A stretch of DNA of 64,000 bases from Oscillospiraceae bacterium (GCA_017521485.1 JAFXCL010000005.1:1-64000); one strand, 5' to 3'. Shown: positions 1 to 7,992, counted from the stretch's first letter. The notes: generated by a model not told the origin, from the sequence alone. Made by a program: numbers and translations.

Positions 1-161
<161 letters not shown>

Positions 162-190
162 CTAAATATATCAAAAAGTTTTTACAATAT

Positions 191-305
191 TAATGGACAA
201 TGGATAATGGACAATTGACAATTATGGTATTGCCTTCGGCAATGATTTTAATAAATCTGCAAAGCAGATACCTTCATTGTCCATTGTCAATTTTCAATTG
301 TCAAT
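191..305. repeat. AT-rich word-repeat element between grpE and dnaK
   Basis: Runs of TGGACAATGG and GACAATTGACAATT words on the left are answered by roughly complementary words on the right. They enclose two small perfect hairpins: ATTGCC-TTC-GGCAAT (229-243) and ATCTGC-AAA-GCAGAT (255-269). The arrangement, degenerate words outside and short hairpins inside, resembles the element at 24631-24838. It lies within the heat-shock operon and could attenuate or process the grpE-dnaK message, but no U-tract terminator is evident. Confidence 0.55.
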
Positions 306-815
306 TCAGTTTGCGACGATGACCATAGCAAACCGCACAATTTTTTCACCCAGCTTAAAGCCCTTTTGGAAGACCTGGGTGATGGTATTTTCTTCCACGC
401 CCGCTTCTTCCGTATGCATAACAGCATTGTGCAGATTGGGATCGAACACATCGCCGGGATTGCCGTAGATCTCTACGCCCAGACCGGTGAAAATATTCAC
501 AAGCTGGGTCATTGTCATTTCCACGCCCTTTTTGTAGGCCTCGTCCTCGGTGGGCTGGTTCAGTGCCCGCTCCAGATTGTCGTAAACCGGCAGGAGCTTT
601 TCCACCGCATCGGCCTTGCCGTTTCCGTAGGACTGTTCTTTTTCCTTAATGGTACGCTTGCGGAAATTGTCATAATCTGCCGCCAGACGCAAGTAAGCAT
701 CGTGCTCGGCATTATACTTTTCTTCCCAGGGATCGGCGGCAGGAGCTTCCACCACTTCTTCCTGAATTTCTTCTACTGTTTCCTCTACAGGAGTCTCTTT
801 TTCCTTTTTTGCCAC
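306..815 (-). CDS. grpE: Nucleotide exchange factor GrpE
   Basis: GrpE accelerates ADP release from DnaK. The 169-residue protein has the family architecture: an acidic, low-complexity N-terminus (first ~30 residues, rich in Glu), a long helical dimerisation region containing DYDNFRKRT, and a C-terminal beta domain with FDPNLHNAVM and a GFKLGEKIVRFAMVIV tail. Its length is slightly short of the E. coli protein (197) but normal for Clostridia. The start is 3 nt after the hrcA stop, so the two are cotranscribed; dnaK follows. Confidence 0.96.
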   Translation of the reverse strand: MAKKEKETPVEETVEEIQEEVVEAPAADPWEEKYNAEHDAYLRLAADYDNFRKRTIKEKEQSYGNGKADAVEKLLPVYDNLERALNQPTEDEAYKKGVEMTMTQLVNIFTGLGVEIYGNPGDVFDPNLHNAVMHTEEAGVEENTITQVFQKGFKLGEKIVRFAMVIVAN

Positions 816-818
816 GCC

Positions 819-1889
819 TTAATCCTCCTTGGCATCTTCCTGCGCCGCCGGCAGCTGGGGCTGCTCAGGCTTTGCAAACATCTTCGAAAGGCTCTCAGCA
901 AAATAAGAAAGTCTTGCCGTGACCTTTGCGTAATCCATTCTGGTAGGGCCGACCACACCGATCATACCCTGCATACCGTCACCGATGTCGAACTTTGTCA
1001 TAACCACCGATGTGTCCTTAAGCTCCTGCGCCACATTCTCAGGTCCAACCAGAACCTGTGTTCCGTTGGCATTTTGCATCACTGCAGGCAGGTTTGCCAG
1101 CGCATCCTCATCCAGCGAGGACATAATCCGCTGTGCCTTATCCACATCCCGGTATTCCGGCTGACCTAAAAGCCGCATTTGACCCGCAACCGCCATATTG
1201 GTACTTGCCTGTCGGCTCAGGGTTTCGGTGGTAAACTCCATCACAATGGGAACTAAGCTGGCTGCCGTACCGGCAGAAGCCATCACCCGCTCCAGAAGCT
1301 CCGGGGTAAATTCATCGGAAGACAAACCGGTCATTGCTGCATTAAGGACAGCGGTCAGGATCTTAAGATCTGCTTCTGTTACATTCACAGGCAGCTTGAT
1401 AAGCTTGTTGAGCACCTGATCGTCAGAGAGCATAACCACTAAGATCACACTGCCCTGTCCGGCTAAGATCAGCTCAAAGCGACGGACCGTCGCCCCCGCC
1501 TGCCGGGATGCCACAGAGATCGCCGGCAGATCCGTTGCCTGAGAGACAAGCTTTGCCACCTTCTCCACCAGCTTATCCACCCGCTGCATCTTTTCCTCGA
1601 TGGCGGTGTTGATGGACTTTGTTTCGTCCATGCTCAGCCGGTAATCTGCCATCAGCTCATCCACATACAGCCGGTAGCCTGCCGCAGAGGGAACACGGCC
1701 TGCACTGGTGTGGGGCTGCTCTAAGTAACCCATTGCCGTCAGATCTGCCATTTCATTACGAATGGTGGCAGAGGAATACTGCATATCCGGAAGTTCTGTA
1801 ATGGCTTTTGAGCCCACCGGCTCTGCGGTGCGGATATAAAGATCCACCACGCTGCGCAGCACCTTCTTTTTCCGTTCTGTCAGTTCCAT
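819..1889 (-). CDS. hrcA: Heat-inducible transcription repressor HrcA
   Basis: HrcA binds CIRCE operators and represses the class I heat-shock genes. The protein opens MELTERKKKVLRSVVDLY and continues TAEPVGSKAI and SSATIRNEMADL, the winged-helix DNA-binding domain, followed by the GAF-like inserted domain (356 aa, family length about 340-360). I place the start at ATG 1889, preceded by GGAGGGAACG. An in-frame upstream start at 1919 would put the start codon inside the CIRCE operator and add a basic, unconserved stretch. It is first in an operon with grpE and dnaK. Confidence 0.95.
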   Translation of the reverse strand: MELTERKKKVLRSVVDLYIRTAEPVGSKAITELPDMQYSSATIRNEMADLTAMGYLEQPHTSAGRVPSAAGYRLYVDELMADYRLSMDETKSINTAIEEKMQRVDKLVEKVAKLVSQATDLPAISVASRQAGATVRRFELILAGQGSVILVVMLSDDQVLNKLIKLPVNVTEADLKILTAVLNAAMTGLSSDEFTPELLERVMASAGTAASLVPIVMEFTTETLSRQASTNMAVAGQMRLLGQPEYRDVDKAQRIMSSLDEDALANLPAVMQNANGTQVLVGPENVAQELKDTSVVMTKFDIGDGMQGMIGVVGPTRMDYAKVTARLSYFAESLSKMFAKPEQPQLPAAQEDAKED

Positions 1890-1908
1890 ACGTTCCCTCC
1901 TTCTCGGT

Positions 1909-1959
1909 TTAGCACTCATTTTCCCTGAGTGCTAAGCACACTATACCAGAGAGTGCTAA
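1909..1959 (-). promoter_or_regulatory. CIRCE operator plus an extra half-site
   Basis: A perfect CIRCE palindrome, TTAGCACTC-N9-GAGTGCTAA, occupies 1909-1935. A further exact half-site GAGTGCTAA (TTAGCACTC on the minus strand) is at 1951-1959, in the spacer between the -35 and -10 boxes. HrcA bound at the full site would cover the transcription start region. The third half-site is not part of the textbook operator. Confidence 0.95.
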
Positions 1960-1968
1960 AATTGTCAA
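1940..1968 (-). promoter_or_regulatory. Sigma-A promoter of hrcA-grpE-dnaK
   Basis: On the minus strand TTGACA (1963-1968) and TATAGT (1940-1945) are separated by exactly 17 bp. Initiation would fall inside the CIRCE palindrome. Confidence 0.9.
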
Positions 1969-2028
1969 GGGGTCGTTTTTGAATTATTCTTTAACATTTA
2001 TATAAAAGTATCCGGAAATTGCATTTTC

Positions 2029-2057
2029 CCTCCTGTTATGTTATGATATACCCAGTG
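2029..2057 (+). promoter_or_regulatory. Probable promoter of the transglutaminase-like gene
   Basis: TTGCAT (2029-2034), 17 bp, TATGAT (2052-2057), ending 13 bp before the ATG at 2071, so the untranslated leader would be very short. Confidence 0.55.
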
Positions 2058-2070
2058 AGGTGAAGCTATT

Positions 2071-3678
2071 ATGAAAAAATTGCTTTGTTTTTTATTAATC
2101 GCAGGTATGCTTCTTTCCCTGCAAATTTTCCCCACCGTTTTTGCGGATAATTACAGCGATCTGTGCCAGCTTCTGGTAGAAAGCTGCACAAACGGCACAG
2201 AGGTTGATATTTCTCAGTTTGGTCTGAATGAGGACTCTCTGGATGCTGCCTTTGTGGATGTGTGGTACGGCGGAAAGCTTCCGTGGAATGTATATAGTTA
2301 CAACTATTCCATTACCTCCACCGGCGCGGTCACCTCCTTCGCACCAATTTATTATGACCGGACCGAATATGCCTACGATCTGTATGAACAAACTGTACAA
2401 GACATTATCGATCAGGTGATCGTAGAAAATATGACCCAATGGGAAATGGCGCTGGCTGTACATGACTATCTGATCGTAAACAGCTGTTACGATGAAACCT
2501 TACAGCGCAACACCAACTATGATCTGCTGGTAAACGGCACTGCGGTCTGCTCCGGCTATGCTATGGCTTATATGGACATTATGAACCGCTTGGGTATTGA
2601 ATGTCGGTTTGTGGAAAGCCAGCCTATGCTCCATGCATGGAATCTGGTGAAGATCGACGGGTCGTGGTACCATGTGGATGTGACCCACGACGATCCCACC
2701 CCGGATGGCTATGGCTATGTATCCCACGAACGGTTCCTGAAAACCGATCAGGAAATGAAGGATCTGGGCTACTACGGCTGGGATCCAGACATTGCCTGCA
2801 CCACCCAGCAGCCCTGGGATACAAACTGGGCAGATATGACTATTTTTACTGAGGATTCCATATACAGACGGGTAAAAGATGGCAACGATTACACCATTGA
2901 ACGCCAACACAGAAGTCTTACCGGTCACAGTGAATATTTTTATACCATTGCTGCCCAGGCCCTGACTCTGGAAGAGGATGCCTACTACTATGAATCAAAC
3001 GGACTTTCCCTGTCCGGCGGCAGGCTCTGGTTTTCCGGTGTAGACCGGGTATGGTCTATGCTGCCAGATGGTACAGATGTGCAAACTGTTTTCCGGTATG
3101 ACACCCAAGAAAACGGAAAGTTTATTTACGGCAGTTTTGTTAAGGACGGTATGCTGTATCTGACCCTGTCAGACGGACAGTATCAGTTTTCTTCTCAGGT
3201 TGTGGCGCTGGAGGACAGTGCAGAGCATACCCATGAATACAAGAAAACCAAACTGGACGCTACCTGCACCCAAGCGGGCGGTGTCACCTATCTGTGCGCC
3301 TGCGGTGTGTGTTATGACGAAGAACCCACCCCCGCTCTGGGGCATACATACGAATCTTATATTACCCAGCCCGCCACCTGCCAGCAGGAGGGTGAAAAGA
3401 CTTATCTATGCATCCGGTGCGATGACTGCTATACAGAGCCTTACGCAGATCCCTATGCCCACAGCGATGCGTCTGTTATTCTTACGGAAGCCACCTTCTG
3501 GAAAGCAGGTATAAAACAATCCACCTGCCGGATCTGCGGGCGGACCATGGAAGAGCCGGTTGACCGGCTGACGGTAGAGGATGTTACCGGGCTGAAGCCT
3601 TGGGTCTTGATATGCGGTGCGGTGCTGATTTTCAGCCTGCCCTTCCTGATCGTCACCGGTCGAAAGAACAAATGGTAA
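2071..3678 (+). CDS. Secreted, membrane-anchored transglutaminase-like protein with Cys-rich repeats
   Basis: The 535-residue protein has a signal peptide (about residues 1-25, ending TVFA-D). A transglutaminase-like domain follows with the expected triad: Cys near 160 in GTAVCSGYAMAY, His near 188 in MLHAWN, and Asp near 203 in WYHVDVTHDD. Residues about 385-480 hold two or three repeats of the form HxY...ATC..G..TYLC.C, each with paired cysteines. A single transmembrane helix (VLICGAVLIFSLPFLIV) and a basic tail end the protein, so the bulk is displayed outside the cell. Bacterial members of this fold are often peptidases or cell-wall modifying enzymes; the substrate cannot be read here. 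A second protein with related Cys repeats and the same anchoring is at 32622-33764. Confidence 0.8.
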   Translation: MKKLLCFLLIAGMLLSLQIFPTVFADNYSDLCQLLVESCTNGTEVDISQFGLNEDSLDAAFVDVWYGGKLPWNVYSYNYSITSTGAVTSFAPIYYDRTEYAYDLYEQTVQDIIDQVIVENMTQWEMALAVHDYLIVNSCYDETLQRNTNYDLLVNGTAVCSGYAMAYMDIMNRLGIECRFVESQPMLHAWNLVKIDGSWYHVDVTHDDPTPDGYGYVSHERFLKTDQEMKDLGYYGWDPDIACTTQQPWDTNWADMTIFTEDSIYRRVKDGNDYTIERQHRSLTGHSEYFYTIAAQALTLEEDAYYYESNGLSLSGGRLWFSGVDRVWSMLPDGTDVQTVFRYDTQENGKFIYGSFVKDGMLYLTLSDGQYQFSSQVVALEDSAEHTHEYKKTKLDATCTQAGGVTYLCACGVCYDEEPTPALGHTYESYITQPATCQQEGEKTYLCIRCDDCYTEPYADPYAHSDASVILTEATFWKAGIKQSTCRICGRTMEEPVDRLTVEDVTGLKPWVLICGAVLIFSLPFLIVTGRKNKW

Positions 3679-3691
3679 TTACAAAGAGAAT

Positions 3692-3724
3692 GTGCGTGTT
3701 GACTACTCGTCAACACGCACTTTT
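3692..3724. terminator. Bidirectional intrinsic terminator
   Basis: Perfect 12-bp stem (3692-3703 with 3709-3720), loop TACTC, followed by TTTTCTT on the plus strand. It separates the convergent genes ending at 3678 and 3726. Confidence 0.85.
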
Positions 3725-3725
3725 C

Positions 3726-4559
3726 TTAAAAAATCTCTTGTATCCGACAGATGCCATCTTCCAGCCGGTCCGGTCCGATGCCGATTTCTCCCAGCAGTGC
3801 TTCCTCGGAGCAGATCCCGTGGGGCACCGCCCAAGCGCCTGCATCTGTTCCGGGAGCAACCAAGCCTTTGTAGTTTGCTAAATTTTCTTTGGTGCTTTCC
3901 AGTATTTTTTCCACATCGGATTCTGAAAAGCGCCCTGTACCCCGCAAGTTTGCTACGGTAGAGAGTGTAGGCACCCAGACCGTTCCCATTTCCTCCATAG
4001 CCGCCAGGGCATCTGCATCCAGATACGCGCCGTGTTCCACGGACTCTACTCCAGCGCTTGCCGCCGCCTCCACCGTCCGGGCGCCGTTGGCGTGGACCAT
4101 AACCGCCATCCCCTCCCCATGAGCGATGTGGATCAGCTGGCGGATCTCCCCATCCGGAAGTCCCGGCTCGGTCAGCACCCCAAATTGGTTGAAGTCCATA
4201 AGCCCGGAGATCATAATTTTGATAAAATCGCCGCCGGCTTCTTTTGTGCGGACAACCAGCCGGGTAAATTCTTTCAGAGTTTCATAGGCTGTGCCGATAA
4301 AGCCACCGTAATGGTCTTTTCGGTGCAGGGGTGACAGGGGTGTGCGGTAGGTAATGCCATATTCCGGAGCAAGCTCCCTTGCTTTTTTTCCAACACCCCA
4401 GCGGTCACCGCCGTCCCGCAGATAAGTATATCCCATTTCCTGATACCGGGAAAGTGCCTGCCGGATAAATGCTTCATCCGGTTTTTCGGTATGCCGGGCA
4501 ATGGCATCTCGCCAGTTGTACCCATCCAGCACCATATGAATATGACAATCTGCTTTCAT
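3726..4559 (-). CDS. Amidohydrolase-family metal-dependent hydrolase
   Basis: A 277-residue TIM-barrel hydrolase of the imidazolonepropionase/prolidase-like amidohydrolase group. Visible metal ligands: N-terminal HIH (ADCHIHM), Lys in GGDFIKIMISG (usual carbamylated Lys), His in MVHANG, His in SVEHGAY and Asp in APGTDAGAW. There is no signal peptide, so it is cytosolic. The protein is shorter than typical 380-450 residue relatives because it lacks the small beta-sandwich domain usually formed by both termini; it begins directly at the first metal motif. The start ATG has an AAGGAGG site. It is monocistronic. The substrate is unknown. Confidence 0.8.
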   Translation of the reverse strand: MKADCHIHMVLDGYNWRDAIARHTEKPDEAFIRQALSRYQEMGYTYLRDGGDRWGVGKKARELAPEYGITYRTPLSPLHRKDHYGGFIGTAYETLKEFTRLVVRTKEAGGDFIKIMISGLMDFNQFGVLTEPGLPDGEIRQLIHIAHGEGMAVMVHANGARTVEAAASAGVESVEHGAYLDADALAAMEEMGTVWVPTLSTVANLRGTGRFSESDVEKILESTKENLANYKGLVAPGTDAGAWAVPHGICSEEALLGEIGIGPDRLEDGICRIQEIF

Positions 4560-4581
4560 CCCAGCACCTCCTTGTGTTGAC

Positions 4582-4611
4582 AGTATATCAAATCCAGAGA
4601 GGATAAGTCAA
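4582..4611 (-). promoter_or_regulatory. Promoter of the amidohydrolase gene
   Basis: Minus-strand TTGACT (4606-4611), 18 bp, TATACT (4582-4587). The -35 box lies inside the first arm of the 65-bp palindromic element at 4608-4672. Confidence 0.7.
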
Positions 4612-4672
4612 ATTTCAGTTTGACAGTGCCTTCCCCCAGGGGAAGGCATTTGCCCGATAAACAGAAATTTGA
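4608..4672. repeat. 65-bp nested palindromic element, copy 1
   Basis: Outer arms TCAAATTTC (4608-4616) and GAAATTTGA (4664-4672) enclose an inner perfect hairpin TGCCTTCCCC (4627-4636) and GGGGAAGGCA (4639-4648) with a 2-nt loop, followed by the conserved single-stranded TTTGCCCGATAAA. Copy 2 at 7917-7981 has the same length, geometry and orientation. Confidence 0.8.
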
Positions 4673-4714
4673 AAATTTTAACCCCCTAGGGGGCTTACAT
4701 CCTTGTTTTGGCAA

Positions 4715-4723
4715 TGATATAAT
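4715..4723 (+). promoter_or_regulatory. Extended -10 promoter of the ECF S component gene
   Basis: TGA followed by TATAAT (4718-4723) fits an extended -10 (TGn) promoter; no good -35 box is evident. Just upstream is the palindrome CCCCCTAGGGGG. Confidence 0.5.
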
Positions 4724-4751
4724 GCTTCCGGAAAGAGGGGTGCTACCTATT

Positions 4752-5300
4752 ATGAAAATGACAAATGTGAAGAAACTGGTATTTACCGCCGTGTGCACAG
4801 CCCTGTGTGTGGTGCTGCCCATGGCGTTTCATTCCGTACAAAATGCAGGCATGATCTTCCTGCCCATGCACATTCCGGTGCTGCTGTGCGGACTGATGTG
4901 CGGCTGGCCCTTTGGCTTTATCTGCGGTCTGCTTGGCCCTGCCCTTTCCTGCCTGCTTACCAGTATGCCTCCTGTGGCGATGTTGCCCTCTATGATGGTG
5001 GAGTGCGCCGCCTACGGCTGTATCACCGGTCTGATGATGTGCTTTGTCCACACCAAAAATCCCACAATTGACTTGTATATCAGTATGCTCGTTGCAATGG
5101 TAGCCGGCCGGGTGTTTGCCGGATTTGCCAAGGCTTGGATCTTTACCCCCGGCACTGCACCCTTTGCCTGGGTCACCACCTCTCTGGTTGCGGGCATCCC
5201 CGGCATTGTAATTCAGCTGGTGCTGATCCCTCTAGTAGTGTACTCCCTGACAAAAGCAAAGCTGTTGCCGGAGCGATATCCTAAGGAGCATTCTCAATGA
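4752..5300 (+). CDS. ECF transporter S component (substrate unknown)
   Basis: A 182-residue, highly hydrophobic protein with about five to six membrane spans, opening MKMTNVKKLVFTAVCTALC, the amphipathic start typical of energy-coupling-factor S components. The segments FLPMHIPVLLCGL and CGWPFGFICGLLGP resemble the vitamin-binding loops of this superfamily. It would dock onto the shared EcfT/EcfA1A2 module encoded elsewhere. I chose ATG 4752, which has a GAGGGGTG site; the longer open frame starts inside the upstream repeat. Its stop overlaps the next gene by 4 nt, so a methyltransferase is cotranslated. The vitamin or precursor carried cannot be told. Confidence 0.8.
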   Translation: MKMTNVKKLVFTAVCTALCVVLPMAFHSVQNAGMIFLPMHIPVLLCGLMCGWPFGFICGLLGPALSCLLTSMPPVAMLPSMMVECAAYGCITGLMMCFVHTKNPTIDLYISMLVAMVAGRVFAGFAKAWIFTPGTAPFAWVTTSLVAGIPGIVIQLVLIPLVVYSLTKAKLLPERYPKEHSQ

Positions 5301-5875
5301 ACAAACAGGATGTAATCCGTTTTTTTGATGAAAAGGCATCCGGCTGGGATGCAGATATGATCCGTTCCGACCGGATTATCAACACTATTTTAGACAACGC
5401 CCAAATTCAAGCAGGCGATTCGGTTCTGGATGTAGCCTGCGGCACAGGGGTCTTGTTTCCAGATTATGTAAACCGTGATGTCACAGATATTACTGCCATT
5501 GACATCTCCCCGGAAATGGTAAAGATCGCTCAAAGCAAATTCCCTCAGGTGCAAGTGCTTTGCGGAGATGTGGAACTGGCTGTATTTGACCGGAAATTTG
5601 ACCGGATTATGGTCTACAACGCCTTCCCCCACTTCCCCGACCCGGAAAATCTTATCCGGGTGCTATCCGGACTATTAAATCCAGGCGGCACACTAACCGT
5701 TGCCTACGGTATGAGCCGGGCACACATTGATGCTCACCATAAAGGCAAGGCAAGCAAGGTATCCGTCGGCTTAATGCACGAGGATATGCTGGCGCAGATA
5801 TTCGAAAAATATTTGACCGTAACTGTAAAAATATCCGACGACCAGATGTATCAGATCACCGGCGTAAGTAATTGA
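5297..5875 (+). CDS. Class I SAM-dependent methyltransferase
   Basis: The 192-residue protein carries motif I VLDVACGTGVLFP (about residues 43-55), the acidic residue ending strand 2 in ITAIDISPEM, and motif IV-like RIMVYNAFPHFP, all typical of class I Rossmann methyltransferases of the UbiE/Methyltransf_11 type. Its ATG overlaps the stop of the ECF S component (ATGA), implying translational coupling and a job connected to the imported compound, for example methylation of a cofactor or detoxification of a metal or thiol; this is inference. Confidence 0.85.
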   Translation: MNKQDVIRFFDEKASGWDADMIRSDRIINTILDNAQIQAGDSVLDVACGTGVLFPDYVNRDVTDITAIDISPEMVKIAQSKFPQVQVLCGDVELAVFDRKFDRIMVYNAFPHFPDPENLIRVLSGLLNPGGTLTVAYGMSRAHIDAHHKGKASKVSVGLMHEDMLAQIFEKYLTVTVKISDDQMYQITGVSN

Positions 5876-5908
5876 AAATTGAAAGTTGAAAATTGAAAAT
5901 TTTGATAG

Positions 5909-5966
5909 GTGCGCATAGCGCACACATTCATTTTGCATTATGCATTTTGCACTTTGCATTAAAAAA
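5909..5966 (+). repeat. Hairpin plus TGCATTTTGCAC word repeat, copy A
   Basis: A hairpin GTGCGC-ATA-GCGCAC (5909-5923) is followed by ACATTCATTTTGCAT... and TTTTGCACTTTGCATT, running into an A-tract and the terminator at 5967. Related copies are at 24631-24838, 28609-28666, 36661-36694 and 49648-49699. Confidence 0.8.
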
Positions 5967-5995
5967 GGGCGTGTTGCCAAGCAACACGCCCTTTG
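5967..5995. terminator. Bidirectional intrinsic terminator (GGGCGTGTTG family)
   Basis: Stem GGGCGTGTTG (5967-5976) and CAACACGCCC (5982-5991), loop CCAAG, flanked by six A on the left and TTTGATT on the right. It serves the convergent methyltransferase and transketolase operons. Confidence 0.85.
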
Positions 5996-6000
5996 ATTAT

Positions 6001-6942
6001 TTACTTGCCGCAGAAGTCCTTTGCAACTTCCACAATGTGGTCGCTGGTAAGGCCGAACTGCTTTAATAGCTCCATAGCAGGGCCGGAGTGACCGAACTCG
6101 TCGTTAACACCGATCCGGCGCACGGGAGTGGGGCACTTTTCGCTCAGGACGCTGCACACAGCCTCGCCCAGACCGCCAATGATGGAGTGCTCCTCGCAGG
6201 TGATGATCTTGCCGCACTTCTTTGCTGCTTCCACGACCAGCTCCTCATCGATAGGCTTAATGGTAGCCATATTGATGATCATGGCGTTAATGCCCGTAGC
6301 AGCCAGCTCCTCGCCAGCCTTGATCGCCTCGTAGGTCAGCAGACCGTTGGCGATGATGGCAACATCGGTGCCGTCCTTCAGGATCTCACCCTTGCCTACC
6401 TGGAAATCATAGTCTTCACTGTGGAACACCGGAATTGCCAGTCTGCCGAAACGCAGATATACAGGGCCGTCCATCTCGTAAGCAGCCTTAACGGCAGCTC
6501 TTGCTTCCACATCGTCTGCGGGGCAGATGATGGTCATGCCGGGGATGGAACGCATCAGGGCAAAGTCCTCGCAGCACTGGTGGCTTGCGCCGTCCTCGCC
6601 CACGGAAATACCGCCGTGGGTGCCGCCGATCTTTACATTCAGGTGGGGGTAGCCGATGGAGTTGCGGACCTGTTCAAAAGCACGGCCTGCAGCAAACATT
6701 GCAAAGCTGGATGCGAAGGGAACAAGGCCCATAGTAGACATGCCCGCCGCCACACACATCATATTTGCCTCGGCGATGCCGCAGTCAAAGTGACGGTCGG
6801 GGAATTCCTTCTTGAAAACACCGGTCTTGGTAGCGGCGGCCAGGTCCGCATCCAGAACCACCAAATCATCGTGCTGCTTGCCCAGTTCGATCAGGGCTGC
6901 GCCGTAGCTGTCACGGGTTGCGATCTTCTTTACTTCTGCCAT
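6001..6942 (-). CDS. Transketolase, C-terminal subunit
   Basis: Transketolase moves two-carbon ketol units between pentose- and glycolysis-pathway sugars using thiamine diphosphate. In many Clostridia the enzyme is split; this 313-residue half carries the pyrimidine-binding domain (CGIAEANMMCVAAGMS, with the Glu that activates the TPP ring), HGGISVGEDGASHQCCEDFA, and the C-terminal transketolase domain (ITCEEHSIIGGLGEAV). It starts 2 nt after the stop of the N-terminal half, so the two are made together. Confidence 0.95.
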   Translation of the reverse strand: MAEVKKIATRDSYGAALIELGKQHDDLVVLDADLAAATKTGVFKKEFPDRHFDCGIAEANMMCVAAGMSTMGLVPFASSFAMFAAGRAFEQVRNSIGYPHLNVKIGGTHGGISVGEDGASHQCCEDFALMRSIPGMTIICPADDVEARAAVKAAYEMDGPVYLRFGRLAIPVFHSEDYDFQVGKGEILKDGTDVAIIANGLLTYEAIKAGEELAATGINAMIINMATIKPIDEELVVEAAKKCGKIITCEEHSIIGGLGEAVCSVLSEKCPTPVRRIGVNDEFGHSGPAMELLKQFGLTSDHIVEVAKDFCGK

Positions 6943-6944
6943 AA

Positions 6945-7790
6945 TTACATCGCCTCCAATTCTGCAAGCTGTGCTCTCAGTTCAGCCATTGCTACTTCAT
7001 ACTCTTCGTCGTTGGGAGCCTTGCCGTGCCAGCCGCACTGATTTTCCATGTAGGATACGCCCTTGCCCTTAGTGGAAGTGATCACGATGGCAGAGGGAGC
7101 GCCCTTTGTTTCCTTAGCCTGATTGAAGGCTTTCTCGATGGCATCGAAGTCGTGGCCGTCGATTGCCTGAACCTTGAAGCCGAAGGCTGCCAACTTGTCC
7201 ACAATGGGATAGGGGCTCATGACCTGGGCAACAGGTCCGTCGATCTGCAGGCCGTTGTTATCCACGATCACGCACAGATTGTCCAGCTTGTAGTGGGCAG
7301 CGGACATAAATGCTTCCCAAACCTGACCCTCTTCGATCTCGCCGTCACCCAGCAGGGAGTAGACCCGGTTTTCTTTGCCGGTGTGCTTGGCTGCCAGCGC
7401 CATACCTACGGCAACAGAGATGCCCTGACCCAGAGAGCCGGTGGACATATCCACGCCGGGCACCAGATTCATATTGGGGTGGCCCTGCAGGTAGCTGTCG
7501 ATATGACGGAGGGTGGGCAGATCTTCTACAGGGAAGAAGCCACGCTCTGCCAGTGCAGCGTACAGGCCGGGTGCGGTATGACCCTTACTGAGTACAAAAC
7601 GGTCACGGCCCTCCCACTTGGGGTTTTTGGGATCGATATTCATTTCCTTAAAATACAGATAGGTAAATATCTCCGCAGCGGAAAGGCTGCCGCCGGGGTG
7701 TCCTGCCTTTGCACCGTGGGTAGACTCGATCACACCCATACGGACCTTGCAGGCAGCGATTTTCAGTTGCTTAAGTTCACTGGCTGTCAT
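6945..7790 (-). CDS. Transketolase, N-terminal subunit
   Basis: A 281-residue protein with the pyrophosphate-binding domain of transketolase: GHPGGSLSAAEI, KGHTAPGLYAAL, and the TPP motif LGDGEIEEGQVWEA...VIVDNNGLQIDG (GDGx...NN). It pairs with the C-terminal subunit encoded downstream. The ATG at 7790 has a strong AGGAGGAAC site. It is the first gene of the two-gene operon, with a clear promoter. Confidence 0.95.
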   Translation of the reverse strand: MTASELKQLKIAACKVRMGVIESTHGAKAGHPGGSLSAAEIFTYLYFKEMNIDPKNPKWEGRDRFVLSKGHTAPGLYAALAERGFFPVEDLPTLRHIDSYLQGHPNMNLVPGVDMSTGSLGQGISVAVGMALAAKHTGKENRVYSLLGDGEIEEGQVWEAFMSAAHYKLDNLCVIVDNNGLQIDGPVAQVMSPYPIVDKLAAFGFKVQAIDGHDFDAIEKAFNQAKETKGAPSAIVITSTKGKGVSYMENQCGWHGKAPNDEEYEVAMAELRAQLAELEAM

Positions 7791-7847
7791 AATGTTCCTC
7801 CTAGTGTTTTACTTCTTTGAATGGTCAGTGCCATAAAATACTACTAT

Positions 7848-7876
7848 ATTTTACCATTGATAATGGAATCTTGCAA
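7848..7876 (-). promoter_or_regulatory. Promoter of the transketolase operon
   Basis: Minus-strand TTGCAA (7871-7876), 17 bp, TAAAAT (7848-7853). Confidence 0.75.
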
Positions 7877-7916
7877 GCCTTTTCCAACATTTCCCGGAAG
7901 GTTTTCTAAATATGTA

Positions 7917-7981
7917 TCAAATTTCCGTTTGACGATGCCTTCCCCTGGGGGAAGGCATTTGCCCGATAAATAGAAATTTGA
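7917..7981. repeat. 65-bp nested palindromic element, copy 2
   Basis: Outer arms TCAAATTTC (7917-7925) and GAAATTTGA (7973-7981); inner arms TGCCTTCCCC (7936-7945) and GGGGAAGGCA (7948-7957). Same length and orientation as copy 1 at 4608-4672, with differences mainly in loops and linkers. Confidence 0.8.
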
Positions 7982-7992
7982 CGTTTACGCGC

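Noticed and set aside
4620..4751. N-terminal extension of the first ECF S component
   Set aside because: It would translate the 65-bp palindrome and the promoter; the ATG at 4752 starts the typical S-component sequence.
4673..4751. Possible vitamin riboswitch before the ECF S component
   Set aside because: The promoter -10 is only 28 bp from the ATG, leaving no room for an aptamer in that transcript, and no known motif was seen.
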